DNA of 6,552 nucleotides from Acidobacteriaceae bacterium. GTDB taxonomy: Bacteria; Acidobacteriota; Terriglobia; Bryobacterales; Bryobacteraceae. A program made the position numbers and the translations under genes. The stretch covers positions 1 to 6,552 of the forward strand of contig JAFASD010000006.1 of assembly GCA_019244945.1 (NCBI GenBank), read 5' to 3'. This document shows positions 1 through 6,552 of this stretch, piece after piece. Numbering within the stretch: position 1 is the stretch's first letter; each line of letters starts with the position of its first letter. The notes under the pieces are model-generated. The model saw nothing but the letters and a program-made list of their open reading frames with translations. It did not search any database and had not been told where the DNA came from.

Positions 1-1818
1 CTGGTCCACATCGCAGCCACGCCTTACCGCGATGTGATAAGCGAGCAACTGCAATGGAATCATTTCGAGCAGCGGTAAGAGCAGTTCGCGAGTAACCGGA
101 ATCGTGATGAGATGATCCGCCATTTTCGCGACCTCTTCATCGCCTTCGCAAGCGACAGCAACCACGACTCCGCTGCGCGCCTTAACCTCTTGAATATTCG
201 AAAGAGTCTTTTCGTAATGCACTTGGCTCTCTTCCGATTCGGGATCGCGAGTCGCCAGAACCACTACTGGCAGATTCTCGTCAATCAGAGCATTCGGCCC
301 GTGCTTCATCTCGCCCGCGGGATAGCCTTCGGCGTGAATGTAGGAGATCTCTTTCAGTTTGAGCGCGCCTTCGAGAGCGATGGGGAAATGAATGCCCCGC
401 CCCAAATAGAGAAAATCTTGAGCGCGGAAAAGGCTCCGAACCAGATCGTCATACACCGCAGATTCGGAAAGGACGCGTTCCAGCTTGCCCGGTATCTGAG
501 ATAACTCGTGTACCAGCGTGGAAGACGCCTGGGGGCACAGCGTGCCGCGCACTTGGCCCAAGTACATCCCGAAAATGAGAAGTGCGGTGAGTTGCGAGGT
601 GAAGGCCTTGGTGGATGCCACGCCAATCTCCGGGCCGGCGTGCGTGAGCAGCGTTCCGTCCGCTTCGCGCGTAATCATCGAACCCACGACGTTGCAGATC
701 GCAAATGTCTTCGAGCCTTTTTGCTTCGCCTCGCGTTGCGCCGCGAGCGTATCGGCGGTTTCTCCTGACTGCGAAATCACAATTGTCAGCGTGTTCGGCG
801 GAATGATCGGGTCGCGATACCGGAACTCGCTTCCGTAATCCACCTCGACAGGAATCCTGGCGAGCCGTTCGATAAAGTACTTGCCGGCAAGCCCGGCATG
901 CCAACTAGTTCCGCAGGCCACGATCTTGATCTGCTGAATTTCGTTCAGCTCGGCCTTTGAGATGTCGATCTCATCCAGGAACACCCGTCCGCTCTCCTGG
1001 CCCACCCGGCCGACCATGGTGTCTTTGATGGCCCGCGGCTGCTCAAAAATTTCTTTGAGCATGAAATGCTTGTAGCCGCCCTTTTCGGCCATGATCGGAT
1101 CCCACAAAATGTGCGAGACCTGCCGGCGGACATTGCGCCCCTCGAAGTCTGTGAGGCGAACTCCTTCCGGAGTCAGAATCGCGAGATCGCCATCCTGCAG
1201 GAAAAACATGTCGCGCGTATGGCTGAGAATGGCCGGCACATCCGACGCCACAAAAAATTCATCATCCCCCAGCCCCACCACGACGGGTGGTCCGGAACGC
1301 GCGGCGACGATCTTGTTCGGGTCCGAGCTCGCAATCACGCTGATCGCAAAAACCCCCGAGATTTGTTTCAGCGCTGTCCGAACCGCGTCTTCTAAATTCC
1401 CCTTGAAATATTTTTCAATCAGGTGGGCAACTACTTCCGTGTCGGTTTCCGTTTTAAACTTGTGGCCCTCTGCGGTCAGTTGCTTTCGGAGAGCCAGATA
1501 ATTTTCGACGATCCCGTTGTGAACGACCACGATCTCGCCCTTGCAGTCCCGGTGCGGATGCGCGTTCTCTTCCGTCGGACGGCCGTGCGTTGCCCAGCGC
1601 GTGTGCCCGATGCCGTACGCTCCCGAAAGCGGCTTGCTGCGGATCGCTTCCTCGAGGTTTCGCAGCTTCCCCGAAGCGCGCCGGACCTCCAGGCACTTTT
1701 CTTCAGAAAGCACCGCTACCCCAGCCGAGTCGTATCCGCGATACTCGAGCCTTCGCAATCCGTCCACGATCACCGGCACGGCTTCCCGGTTGCCGATATA
1801 ACCCACGATTCCACACAT
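1..1818 (-). CDS. glmS: Glutamine--fructose-6-phosphate aminotransferase (isomerizing), 3' end cut by window edge
   Basis: This cytoplasmic enzyme converts fructose-6-phosphate and glutamine to glucosamine-6-phosphate and glutamate, the entry step to UDP-GlcNAc for the cell envelope. The minus strand reads open for 606 codons from the ATG at 1818-1816 to the left edge, and the family is about 609 residues, so only the short C-terminal tail is missing. Residues 1-230 are the class II (Ntn) glutaminase domain: MCGIVGYIG gives the nucleophile Cys2, LEYRGYDSAG follows, then HTRWATHGRPTEENAHPH at 72-89 and HNGIVENY at 100-107. Two SIS isomerase domains follow: ACGTSWHAG (301-309), ISQSGETADT (348-357) and GVASTKAFTSQL (399-410) in the first; LGRGIHFPIALEGALKLKEI and AEGYPAGEMKHGPNALI (496-512) in the second. 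All expected signature motifs are present and no frame break was seen. The gene starts 5 bases after the purS stop with no clear Shine-Dalgarno, so translation is probably coupled to purS. No glmS-ribozyme-sized leader exists. Confidence 0.98.
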   Translation of the reverse strand, partial: MCGIVGYIGNREAVPVIVDGLRRLEYRGYDSAGVAVLSEEKCLEVRRASGKLRNLEEAIRSKPLSGAYGIGHTRWATHGRPTEENAHPHRDCKGEIVVVHNGIVENYLALRKQLTAEGHKFKTETDTEVVAHLIEKYFKGNLEDAVRTALKQISGVFAISVIASSDPNKIVAARSGPPVVVGLGDDEFFVASDVPAILSHTRDMFFLQDGDLAILTPEGVRLTDFEGRNVRRQVSHILWDPIMAEKGGYKHFMLKEIFEQPRAIKDTMVGRVGQESGRVFLDEIDISKAELNEIQQIKIVACGTSWHAGLAGKYFIERLARIPVEVDYGSEFRYRDPIIPPNTLTIVISQSGETADTLAAQREAKQKGSKTFAICNVVGSMITREADGTLLTHAGPEIGVASTKAFTSQLTALLIFGMYLGQVRGTLCPQASSTLVHELSQIPGKLERVLSESAVYDDLVRSLFRAQDFLYLGRGIHFPIALEGALKLKEISYIHAEGYPAGEMKHGPNALIDENLPVVVLATRDPESEESQVHYEKTLSNIQEVKARSGVVVAVACEGDEEVAKMADHLITIPVTRELLLPLLEMIPLQLLAYHIAVRRGCDVDQ

Positions 1819-1823
1819 AAAAA

Positions 1824-2069
1824 CTAGTCTAGAATTTCGACCCGATAGTTCTCAATCACCGGATTCGAGAGCACGTCCCGGGCGATCTCATCGAGAATCT
1901 TAACGGCAGAATCGCGGGAAGTCTCTTCGCTAACTCCGATTTCGAAGTATTTGCCCTGGCGAACCGAAGCGATCTCCTTATGACCCAATCCGTTCAAAGC
2001 TGAACAGATGGTTTGCCCTTGGGGGTCGAGAACCGTCGGCTTAATCGAGACGTACACGCGCGCCTTCAT
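1824..2069 (-). CDS. purS: Phosphoribosylformylglycinamidine synthase subunit PurS
   Basis: This 81-residue protein is the small subunit that bridges the PurQ glutaminase and the PurL synthetase in the three-part FGAM synthase found in many bacteria and archaea. The complex makes FGAM from FGAR, ATP and glutamine in the cytoplasm during purine synthesis. Visible family marks are VYVSIKPTVLDPQGQTICSA at 5-24, LGHKEIASVRQGKYFEI at 28-44, and NPVIENYRVEIL at 69-80. Length and motif order match the family. The ATG at 2069-2067 is preceded by only a weak purine-rich stretch (AGAAG). purQ and purL are not next to it here. Its downstream neighbour is glmS, another glutamine-dependent enzyme, 5 bases away, so the two are probably co-transcribed. 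Confidence 0.96.
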   Translation of the reverse strand: MKARVYVSIKPTVLDPQGQTICSALNGLGHKEIASVRQGKYFEIGVSEETSRDSAVKILDEIARDVLSNPVIENYRVEILD

Positions 2070-2170
2070 GCGAACTTCTATTGTAGGTGGGCGCGGTCTG
2101 AAACATTTCTAAAGTTTTTGTTCGCATTCGCGGCTTAGACCCGATAAGATAATGCGTAAGGAGCCGGGTC
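2070..2170. promoter_or_regulatory. Divergent spacer between purS and the MBL-fold gene, candidate promoters both ways
   Basis: These 101 bases separate two genes transcribed away from each other, so they should hold start signals for both. On the minus strand, TACAAT (2085-2080) resembles a -10 box and lies 10 bases before the purS ATG, which would give a very short leader. No convincing -35 is seen at 16-18 bases. On the plus strand, TAAGAT (2145-2150) with a loose TTCGCA (2121-2126) at 18-base spacing is a weak candidate, again implying a short leader. The middle (2100-2122) is AT-rich compared with the surroundings. These assignments are by eye. A promoter region is likely from the gene layout, but the exact boxes are weak. 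Confidence 0.35.
2158..2163 (+). promoter_or_regulatory. Shine-Dalgarno AAGGAG that points to an ATC start
   Basis: AAGGAG is a near-perfect anti-16S match. Seven bases later (CCGGGTC) comes ATC at 2171-2173, in frame with the conserved N-terminus of the metallo-beta-lactamase-fold protein. The only nearby ATG (2152-2154) lies upstream of this site, is in another frame, and reads into TGA at 2230-2232. This site is the main evidence for placing the start at 2171. Confidence 0.6.
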
Positions 2171-2944
2171 ATCGTCAAAGTCTGCATACTCGCCAGCAGC
2201 AGCTCCGGGAATTCCGCCTTTATCGCCACTGACCGGACGCGCCTACTGGTAGACGCAGGCATTTGCCGGCGCGAGATCGCCAAGAGGCTCGCGACCATCG
2301 GCGAAGATATTCAGGCTTTGGATGCCGTCTTGGTGACCCACGAACATAGCGATCATACCGGCGGGTTGACGGCCATTCTCAGGGGGGCAGACCGAAGCAT
2401 CCCGATCTACTTGACCAAAGGCACAGCCCGCTTTGTCGATTGGGGCGAGTGCGCACCGGTGATCGAAACTTTTCAGGCCGGGTGCTGTTTCACCATTGGC
2501 GATTTCGATATTGCGAGTTTTACTATTCCCCACGATGCGGCCGACCCGGTGGGGTACACCTTAACCTCTCAGGGCGTCAAAATAGCCATCGCAACCGATT
2601 TGGGTTACATTCCCGGCTCGCTTGGAGTTCATCTGCGTGGCGTCGACATGCTGCTTTTGGAATCGAATCACGATCTCGAAATGTTGAGGGTTGGCCCGTA
2701 TCCCTGGTCGGTGAAGCAGCGCGTCATGAGCCGGAGAGGCCATCTTTCGAACGAAGTCGCCGCTGATTTCATCGAAAACCATCTCGATACCGGCGTCTCG
2801 ACCCTAGTCTTGGGGCATATCAGCGAGCACAACAATCATCCGGAGCTGGTGCGCAACATGGGTCTGAAGGCGCTGAGTGGCCGCCTGTTCACCAAACTGT
2901 TTGTGGCCCAGCCAGGCGTTCCTTCGGAAGTGTTTTCCTACTAA
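2171..2944 (+). CDS. MBL-fold metallohydrolase, YycJ/WalJ-like, probable ATC start
   Basis: This is a 257-residue cytoplasmic metallo-beta-lactamase-fold hydrolase of the group containing Bacillus YycJ/WalJ and resembling PhnP-type phosphodiesterases. Its natural substrate cannot be read from sequence; a phosphodiester or nucleic acid bond is the family expectation. Numbered from ATC 2171, the first strand motif is KVCILASSSSGNS (3-15), then LLVDAGI (25-31). The metal motif THEHSDH is at 56-62, PHDA at 120-123 (His121), ATDLGY at 141-146 (Asp143), ESNHD near 164-168, and GHISEHNNH at 215-223. The full metal-ligand set therefore looks intact, and length matches the family. In this frame no ATG, GTG or TTG occurs between the in-frame TAA at 2150-2152 and a TTG at 2318, which would delete the first strand and glycine/serine motif. 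ATC at 2171 has a good Shine-Dalgarno. A base change or sequencing error in an original ATG is the alternative. Identity as an MBL-fold enzyme is firm; the start is not. Confidence 0.9.
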   Translation: MVKVCILASSSSGNSAFIATDRTRLLVDAGICRREIAKRLATIGEDIQALDAVLVTHEHSDHTGGLTAILRGADRSIPIYLTKGTARFVDWGECAPVIETFQAGCCFTIGDFDIASFTIPHDAADPVGYTLTSQGVKIAIATDLGYIPGSLGVHLRGVDMLLLESNHDLEMLRVGPYPWSVKQRVMSRRGHLSNEVAADFIENHLDTGVSTLVLGHISEHNNHPELVRNMGLKALSGRLFTKLFVAQPGVPSEVFSY

Positions 2945-2945
2945 C

Positions 2946-2985
2946 CGATCCGTACCCACAACTCGTTTTCGGTTGTATATGATCG
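2946..2985. repeat. Nested inverted repeat in the spacer before the beta-helix gene
   Basis: Outer arms CGATC (2946-2950) and GATCG (2981-2985) enclose inner arms ACAAC (2958-2962) and GTTGT (2972-2976) around a 9-base centre. The arms are short and interrupted, and there is no GC-rich stem followed by a T-run, so this is not a standard intrinsic terminator. It could be an operator overlapping the start region of the next gene, or chance. Confidence 0.25.
2978..2983 (+). promoter_or_regulatory. Candidate -10 box TATGAT for the beta-helix gene
   Basis: TATGAT matches the sigma-70 -10 consensus at five of six bases and ends 6 bases before the GTG at 2990. A transcript from it would begin at or next to the start codon, which would make the mRNA leaderless. 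This agrees with the absence of a Shine-Dalgarno before that GTG. No good -35 is seen, and read-through from the upstream gene remains possible. Confidence 0.3.
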
Positions 2986-2989
2986 CCGT

Positions 2990-5884
2990 GTGCCCCCGTG
3001 CCGTCTGGCTCTTCTAGCGTTCTTAGTCGTATTCGTTTGCAACTCCCAATCGTTTTACACACTGCGGCCGGATGACGCTAAAGCCGTGTATTTGGAACCC
3101 CCTGACGGCAGTTCCGATGAATCCCCTGCTTTGCAACGCGCCATTGATCGTGTCCAAGAGACAGCGCATCATGGCATCGTCTTCATTCCCGAAGGTCGAT
3201 ATCGGATTGAGCACACCGTGCACGTATGGGCCGGCATCCGGCTGATCGGATACGGCGCAAAACGCCCCATCTTTGTCTTGCCGGCGAATTCCAGCGATTT
3301 TCAGAGCGGCCCGGACCATTACATGATCTGGTTCACGGACGAGCGGACGCCCGTCGGCGAACCCCTCGCCGACGCGAGCGAGTTTACGTTTTATAGCGCA
3401 CTGAGCAATATCGATTTCGAGCTCGACACGGGCAATCCGGCAGCCGTTGCGATTCGCTTCAATGTTGCGCAACACAGCTTCATCACGCACTCGGATTTCA
3501 AGCTCGGCTCCGCGAAGGCTGCTCTCGAAGCGATCGGCAATCAAACGAGTGACATCCACGTCCACGGCGGCCAGTACGGTATTATCACCGGAAAAACATC
3601 GCCTGCCTGGCAGTTTCTGCTAATGGACTCGAGCTTTGACGGTCAGCAGCAAGCTGCAATCAGCACGCACGAAGCGGGCTTCACCCTGATACGTGATCGC
3701 TTCTCGAACGTGCCCGTAGCGATTGAGATACCGGAAGGCCAAATCGAACAGCTCTATGCTCGCGACTTACAACTCGATCACATTTCCCGAACCGCGTTTC
3801 AGATGGGCGACGTGCAAAACCTCCGGAACGAGATCACGCTTACGAATATCGCTTGCTCCCACGTGGCGCAGTTTTTGCGGGGCGCGGAATCCATCCAAAC
3901 CGATAGCGGGCCGTGGCAATCGGCGCTGTTTTATGTCGAAGAACAATTCACGTTCGGCTTGTTTATTGGTCCTGATGGCCGGGAGCAAGGAATACAGCTA
4001 CACCATCGCGAGCGCGCCGGGCAGCGCGCACCAGCCCCGCTAGAGAGCGACATTCCCGCGCTTCCGCCGATGAGTGAATGGACCAATGTGCACACGCTGG
4101 GGGTGAAAGGCGACCAGAACACGGACGATACCGCGACGATCCAGAGCGCGATCGACACACACCGAGTGCTCTATTTTCCGAGTGGGTTGTACCGCCTGAC
4201 CGGATCGCTTCACCTGCGGCCGGATTCCGTTCTAATTGGCTTGCACCCGTACACCACGCAGTTCGTTCTGAACGATGGCGAACTCGCTTTTCAGGGCGAG
4301 GGCGCTCCGATGGCGTTGCTGATTGCTCCGCCCGGCGGCAGAACCATCGTGACGGGATTCGGCATAGCGACCGGCAATGCCAATGCGAGGGCGGCAGGAG
4401 TCGATTGGCGCGCCGGTGAACGCTCCATGATTGAAGATGTCGAGTTCATCCGGTGGCACAAGAACGGGGCCTTCCAGGCGGCCAAAAAACTGGAACTGGA
4501 CGCGCAGTACCCCAGCCTCTGGATCCATGACGGCGGAGGCGGAGTCTTCCGGGACATATGGTCGCATTCGGGCATGGCAAAAGCCGGTCTGCTGGTTGAA
4601 AAGACGACCACGCCGGGCACGATCTACCAGCTCTCCAACGAGCATCATATGCAGCGGGAGGTTCGTTTCGATCACGTCTCGAACTGGACTATGTACGACC
4701 TGCAAACCGAGGAAGAGAAACCTGAAGGCGCCGAAGCATTCTCGTTGGACCTTGTCTCGACGCGGAATTTATTATTCGTAAACACGTACATGTATCGCGT
4801 CTCGCGCAACATCACGCCTCAGCTTTACGCCGTGCTGCTCGACGACGCAGATAACGTAGTCTTTTCGAACGTTAAAGTGTTCAGCCAGACGCGCCTGTCA
4901 TTCGACAACAGCATCGTTGATCGGAAGAGTGGGGTCCAGGTACGCGCACATCATTTCGTTCACTGTGCTCTCAAGGGAGAAATGAAGCAAGCCCCGGCCC
5001 CGCGACTTCCGGCTGCTTTCGCGCGGAATGCCAAGCTGATGCGGGTCGCAACGGGCTTCAGCAACGCGTCCGGCCTGACCAGCGATGAATCGGGCGCGGT
5101 CTACTTCACAGACGCGGCGATGCATTCGGTTTACAAATGCACCGATGCCGGCGTGAAGCGAATCGCAAAGACGGATGGGATGCCGCAAGTCATCGGTTTT
5201 GTTGCTCCGTTCACGTTATTGGCTGTGAACTGGGAAAGATCCGTCTCGAGCATCAACCCGAATACGGGAGAGGTGAAGGCAGTCAGTCCCACGGACACAC
5301 GCGCGCCTGGAACTGTGCTACTTCTGCCGGCCGGACTTCACAACGAAGAGATCGAGCTCGAATGGCTGCTCGAAGGAGTTGGTTACCAGTACCGCCGCGG
5401 CAGCAACACCGCTACTCGCAGCAATCTTCTTCCCCAGCCTCGCCATTTCTATTACGCACCGGATTCGAAGACCGCTGTTCTGGTTGGTGACACGCAGAAG
5501 GCCTATGCCGCTTGGGCATGGCGGCCCTTGCCCGAGAGCTGCCAACTCGCGCCGTTTTCGAACGGCACGAACCGCTACATCACCAGCGAGGACGACGAGA
5601 AGACGTATCTTGCTACGCTGCAATCGGAGAACAAGCTGATTGCCAAACTCGCCATGGAACGTGGTGGCACATCGGTCGTGACCGATAGCTCTGGGAACGT
5701 CTACATCGCGAGTGGCCAAGTCTACGTCTACGACAAGGAGGGCCGGCCCGCAGGAGTGCTCGAAGTTCCGGAGCGCCCCAGCAGCCTGGCCTTTGGGGGA
5801 ACCGGGTTTCAAACACTATTTATCGGCGCGCGTTCTTCGATCTACTCAATCGAGATCGCGCGCCCAGGCGATGTACGGCGGTAA
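2990..5884 (+). CDS. Exported protein with two beta-helix modules (pectate lyase 3/GH55-like) and a C-terminal SMP-30-like propeller
   Basis: This 964-residue protein is probably exported and acts on or binds polysaccharide. The N-terminus has a hydrophobic core (LALLAFLVVFV, 6-16) typical of a signal peptide. Module 1 begins with PPDGSSDESPALQRAID (38-53) and FIPEGRYRI (65-73), the signature of the pectate-lyase-3 right-handed beta-helix. Module 2 repeats it: GVKGDQNTDDTATIQSAID (371-389) and YFPSGLYRL (395-403), after a proline-rich linker at about 345-362. Two tandem helices are the architecture of GH55 beta-1,3-glucanases, but I cannot verify catalytic residues. From about 680 the sequence becomes an SMP-30/NHL-like propeller, with SDESGAVYFTD (698-708), DSSGNVYIASG (899-909) and PSSLAFGG near the end. 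Positions expected to bind metal in gluconolactonases look changed (Ser694 for Glu, Thr894 for Asp). The GTG start has no Shine-Dalgarno but is the only one that keeps the signal peptide; the ATG at 2979 is in another frame and soon stops. The substrate is unknown. Confidence 0.85.
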   Translation: MPPCRLALLAFLVVFVCNSQSFYTLRPDDAKAVYLEPPDGSSDESPALQRAIDRVQETAHHGIVFIPEGRYRIEHTVHVWAGIRLIGYGAKRPIFVLPANSSDFQSGPDHYMIWFTDERTPVGEPLADASEFTFYSALSNIDFELDTGNPAAVAIRFNVAQHSFITHSDFKLGSAKAALEAIGNQTSDIHVHGGQYGIITGKTSPAWQFLLMDSSFDGQQQAAISTHEAGFTLIRDRFSNVPVAIEIPEGQIEQLYARDLQLDHISRTAFQMGDVQNLRNEITLTNIACSHVAQFLRGAESIQTDSGPWQSALFYVEEQFTFGLFIGPDGREQGIQLHHRERAGQRAPAPLESDIPALPPMSEWTNVHTLGVKGDQNTDDTATIQSAIDTHRVLYFPSGLYRLTGSLHLRPDSVLIGLHPYTTQFVLNDGELAFQGEGAPMALLIAPPGGRTIVTGFGIATGNANARAAGVDWRAGERSMIEDVEFIRWHKNGAFQAAKKLELDAQYPSLWIHDGGGGVFRDIWSHSGMAKAGLLVEKTTTPGTIYQLSNEHHMQREVRFDHVSNWTMYDLQTEEEKPEGAEAFSLDLVSTRNLLFVNTYMYRVSRNITPQLYAVLLDDADNVVFSNVKVFSQTRLSFDNSIVDRKSGVQVRAHHFVHCALKGEMKQAPAPRLPAAFARNAKLMRVATGFSNASGLTSDESGAVYFTDAAMHSVYKCTDAGVKRIAKTDGMPQVIGFVAPFTLLAVNWERSVSSINPNTGEVKAVSPTDTRAPGTVLLLPAGLHNEEIELEWLLEGVGYQYRRGSNTATRSNLLPQPRHFYYAPDSKTAVLVGDTQKAYAAWAWRPLPESCQLAPFSNGTNRYITSEDDEKTYLATLQSENKLIAKLAMERGGTSVVTDSSGNVYIASGQVYVYDKEGRPAGVLEVPERPSSLAFGGTGFQTLFIGARSSIYSIEIARPGDVRR

Positions 5885-5886
5885 TT

Positions 5887-5892
5887 AGGGAG
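5887..5892 (+). promoter_or_regulatory. Shine-Dalgarno AGGGAG for the GH8 gene
   Basis: AGGGAG lies 5 bases before the ATG at 5898, inside the 13-base gap after the previous stop codon. It fixes the GH8 start and shows that the gene has its own ribosome entry despite sitting close behind its neighbour. Confidence 0.75.
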
Positions 5893-5897
5893 ACAGT

Positions 5898-6552
5898 ATG
5901 TTGAACCTTTCTCGCACCTTAGGTAAGAAACGCGCGCTCTGGGCTGTTTCGCTTTTGCTGAGTTCCGGGGTAGCGGGTCCTGCCTTGGGTCAAGCGACTT
6001 CTGACGATGTGGCGGGCGCTTATGCCACGGGACAGTATCGTAACCTTTTTGCGGAAGCGGGCCACTCTTCTGCAGAAGTGCAGGCCAAGATCGATGCCGC
6101 TCACACGCAGCTCTTCCATGGCAACCCCCAAACCGAGTCCGTTGTGTTTCCAGCGGGAAATAATGCCAACGGCCCGTTGATGTACCTCACCGATTGGGCG
6201 AATCACGACGTGCGCACGGAAGGCATGTCGTACGGAATGATGATTGCCGTCCAACTCGGGAAGAAAACAGAATTTGACGCGCTGTGGAACTGGGCGAAAA
6301 CTTACATGTATGTGAGCGACCCGAAACATCCTTCGTACGGTTATTTTTCCTGGTCGTGCAAAACGGATGGCACGCCGAACGAAGAAACTCCGGCGCCGGA
6401 TGGGGAAGAGTACTTCGCAATGGCGCTGCTGTTCGCTGGAAATCGCTGGCCGGGTGGGCATGGGATCTACGACTATCACGGCGAGGCCTTGAGCCTACTC
6501 ACCGCAATGCGCCACCGCAAGGTGATTTCCGGTGCCACCAAATTTGGAAAGC
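5898..6552 (+). CDS. Secreted glycoside hydrolase family 8 enzyme, Rex-like (exo-oligoxylanase), 3' end cut by window edge
   Basis: Only the first 218 residues are inside the window; GH8 enzymes of this type are near 380-420 residues. The N-terminus KKRALWAVSLLLSSG, followed by PALG|Q (28-32), is a good signal peptide with cleavage near residue 31, so the enzyme is secreted to periplasm or outside. The mature part carries VRTEGMSYGMM (105-115), where Glu108 is the GH8 general acid, then LWNWAKTYMY (129-138), YGYFSWSCKTDGTPNEETPA (147-166) and PDGEEYFAMAL (167-177). The YFSWSCKTDGTPNEETPAP-type segment is characteristic of the reducing-end xylose-releasing exo-oligoxylanase (Rex) branch rather than of GH8 cellulases. 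The catalytic base is expected beyond the edge. The likely reaction is inverting release of xylose from xylo-oligosaccharide reducing ends; chitosanase or endo-glucanase activity is less likely. It lies 13 bases after the beta-helix gene, so an operon is probable. Confidence 0.93.
   Translation, partial: MLNLSRTLGKKRALWAVSLLLSSGVAGPALGQATSDDVAGAYATGQYRNLFAEAGHSSAEVQAKIDAAHTQLFHGNPQTESVVFPAGNNANGPLMYLTDWANHDVRTEGMSYGMMIAVQLGKKTEFDALWNWAKTYMYVSDPKHPSYGYFSWSCKTDGTPNEETPAPDGEEYFAMALLFAGNRWPGGHGIYDYHGEALSLLTAMRHRKVISGATKFGK

Noticed and set aside
1819..1823. glmS ribozyme/riboswitch upstream of glmS
   Set aside because: Only 5 bases separate purS and glmS, and the sequence upstream is purS coding sequence, so there is no room for the ribozyme.
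112..1827. Several open plus-strand frames of about 86-136 codons over 112-1827
   Set aside because: They lie antisense to glmS, whose minus-strand translation matches the family from end to end. Their translations are Arg/Pro/Ser-rich and show no recognisable motif.
2152..2232. ATG at 2152 as start of the MBL gene through a programmed +1 frameshift
   Set aside because: The ATG lies before the AAGGAG and has no ribosome-binding site of its own; its frame ends at 2232 and I see no slippery codon with a stop like that of prfB. A direct ATC start needs fewer assumptions.
3020..3043. Possible lipoprotein signal with Cys17 in the beta-helix protein
   Set aside because: The residues before Cys17 are V-F-V, which do not fit a lipobox (small residues at -1 and usually Leu at -3). 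A plain signal peptide is more likely.
3023..5812. Minus-strand open frames of 157-180 codons at 3023-3565, 4232-4705 and 5318-5812
   Set aside because: All are antisense to the 964-codon beta-helix gene and read as composition-driven shadows with no conserved motif.
5919..6479. A 186-codon minus-strand open frame
   Set aside because: It is antisense to the GH8 coding region, which has full family motifs and its own Shine-Dalgarno. High GC explains the open shadow frame.

Overview
The window is GC-rich bacterial DNA, tightly packed with genes. It fits a Gram-negative soil-type bacterium that degrades plant polysaccharides. Gene content and style suggest Acidobacteriota, but that is an inference with no phylogenetic marker behind it. 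I see no tRNA, rRNA, CRISPR array, insertion sequence or phage gene.

Left part, minus strand (1-2069): two housekeeping genes, purS then glmS, read leftward with only 5 bases between them. PurS is the small bridging subunit of the glutamine-using FGAM synthase of purine synthesis. GlmS makes glucosamine-6-phosphate from fructose-6-phosphate and glutamine, the first step to UDP-GlcNAc for peptidoglycan and LPS. GlmS runs off the left edge and lacks only its last few residues. Both enzymes consume glutamine amide nitrogen, and the spacing predicts co-transcription and translational coupling.

Middle (2070-2944): a 101-base divergent spacer, then a plus-strand metallo-beta-lactamase-fold hydrolase of the YycJ/WalJ type. 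The conserved N-terminal strand of this protein is clearly encoded, but it has no ATG, GTG or TTG start. A good Shine-Dalgarno sequence (AAGGAG) sits 7 bases before an ATC codon, exactly where the family's initiator Met is expected. This is the most testable oddity in the window.

Right part, plus strand (2945-6552): two exported carbohydrate-related proteins. The first is 964 residues long, with two tandem pectate-lyase-3/GH55-like right-handed beta-helix modules and a C-terminal SMP-30/gluconolactonase-like beta-propeller that seems to have lost metal-site residues. Thirteen bases later comes a secreted glycoside hydrolase family 8 enzyme, closest to reducing-end xylose-releasing exo-oligoxylanases, cut by the right edge. 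Together they look like a small polysaccharide-processing operon beside a housekeeping block. The boundary is a 45-base spacer with a nested inverted repeat and a TATGAT box. The combination looks unusual, but I see no wholly new system such as a defence island or a toxin-antitoxin pair.
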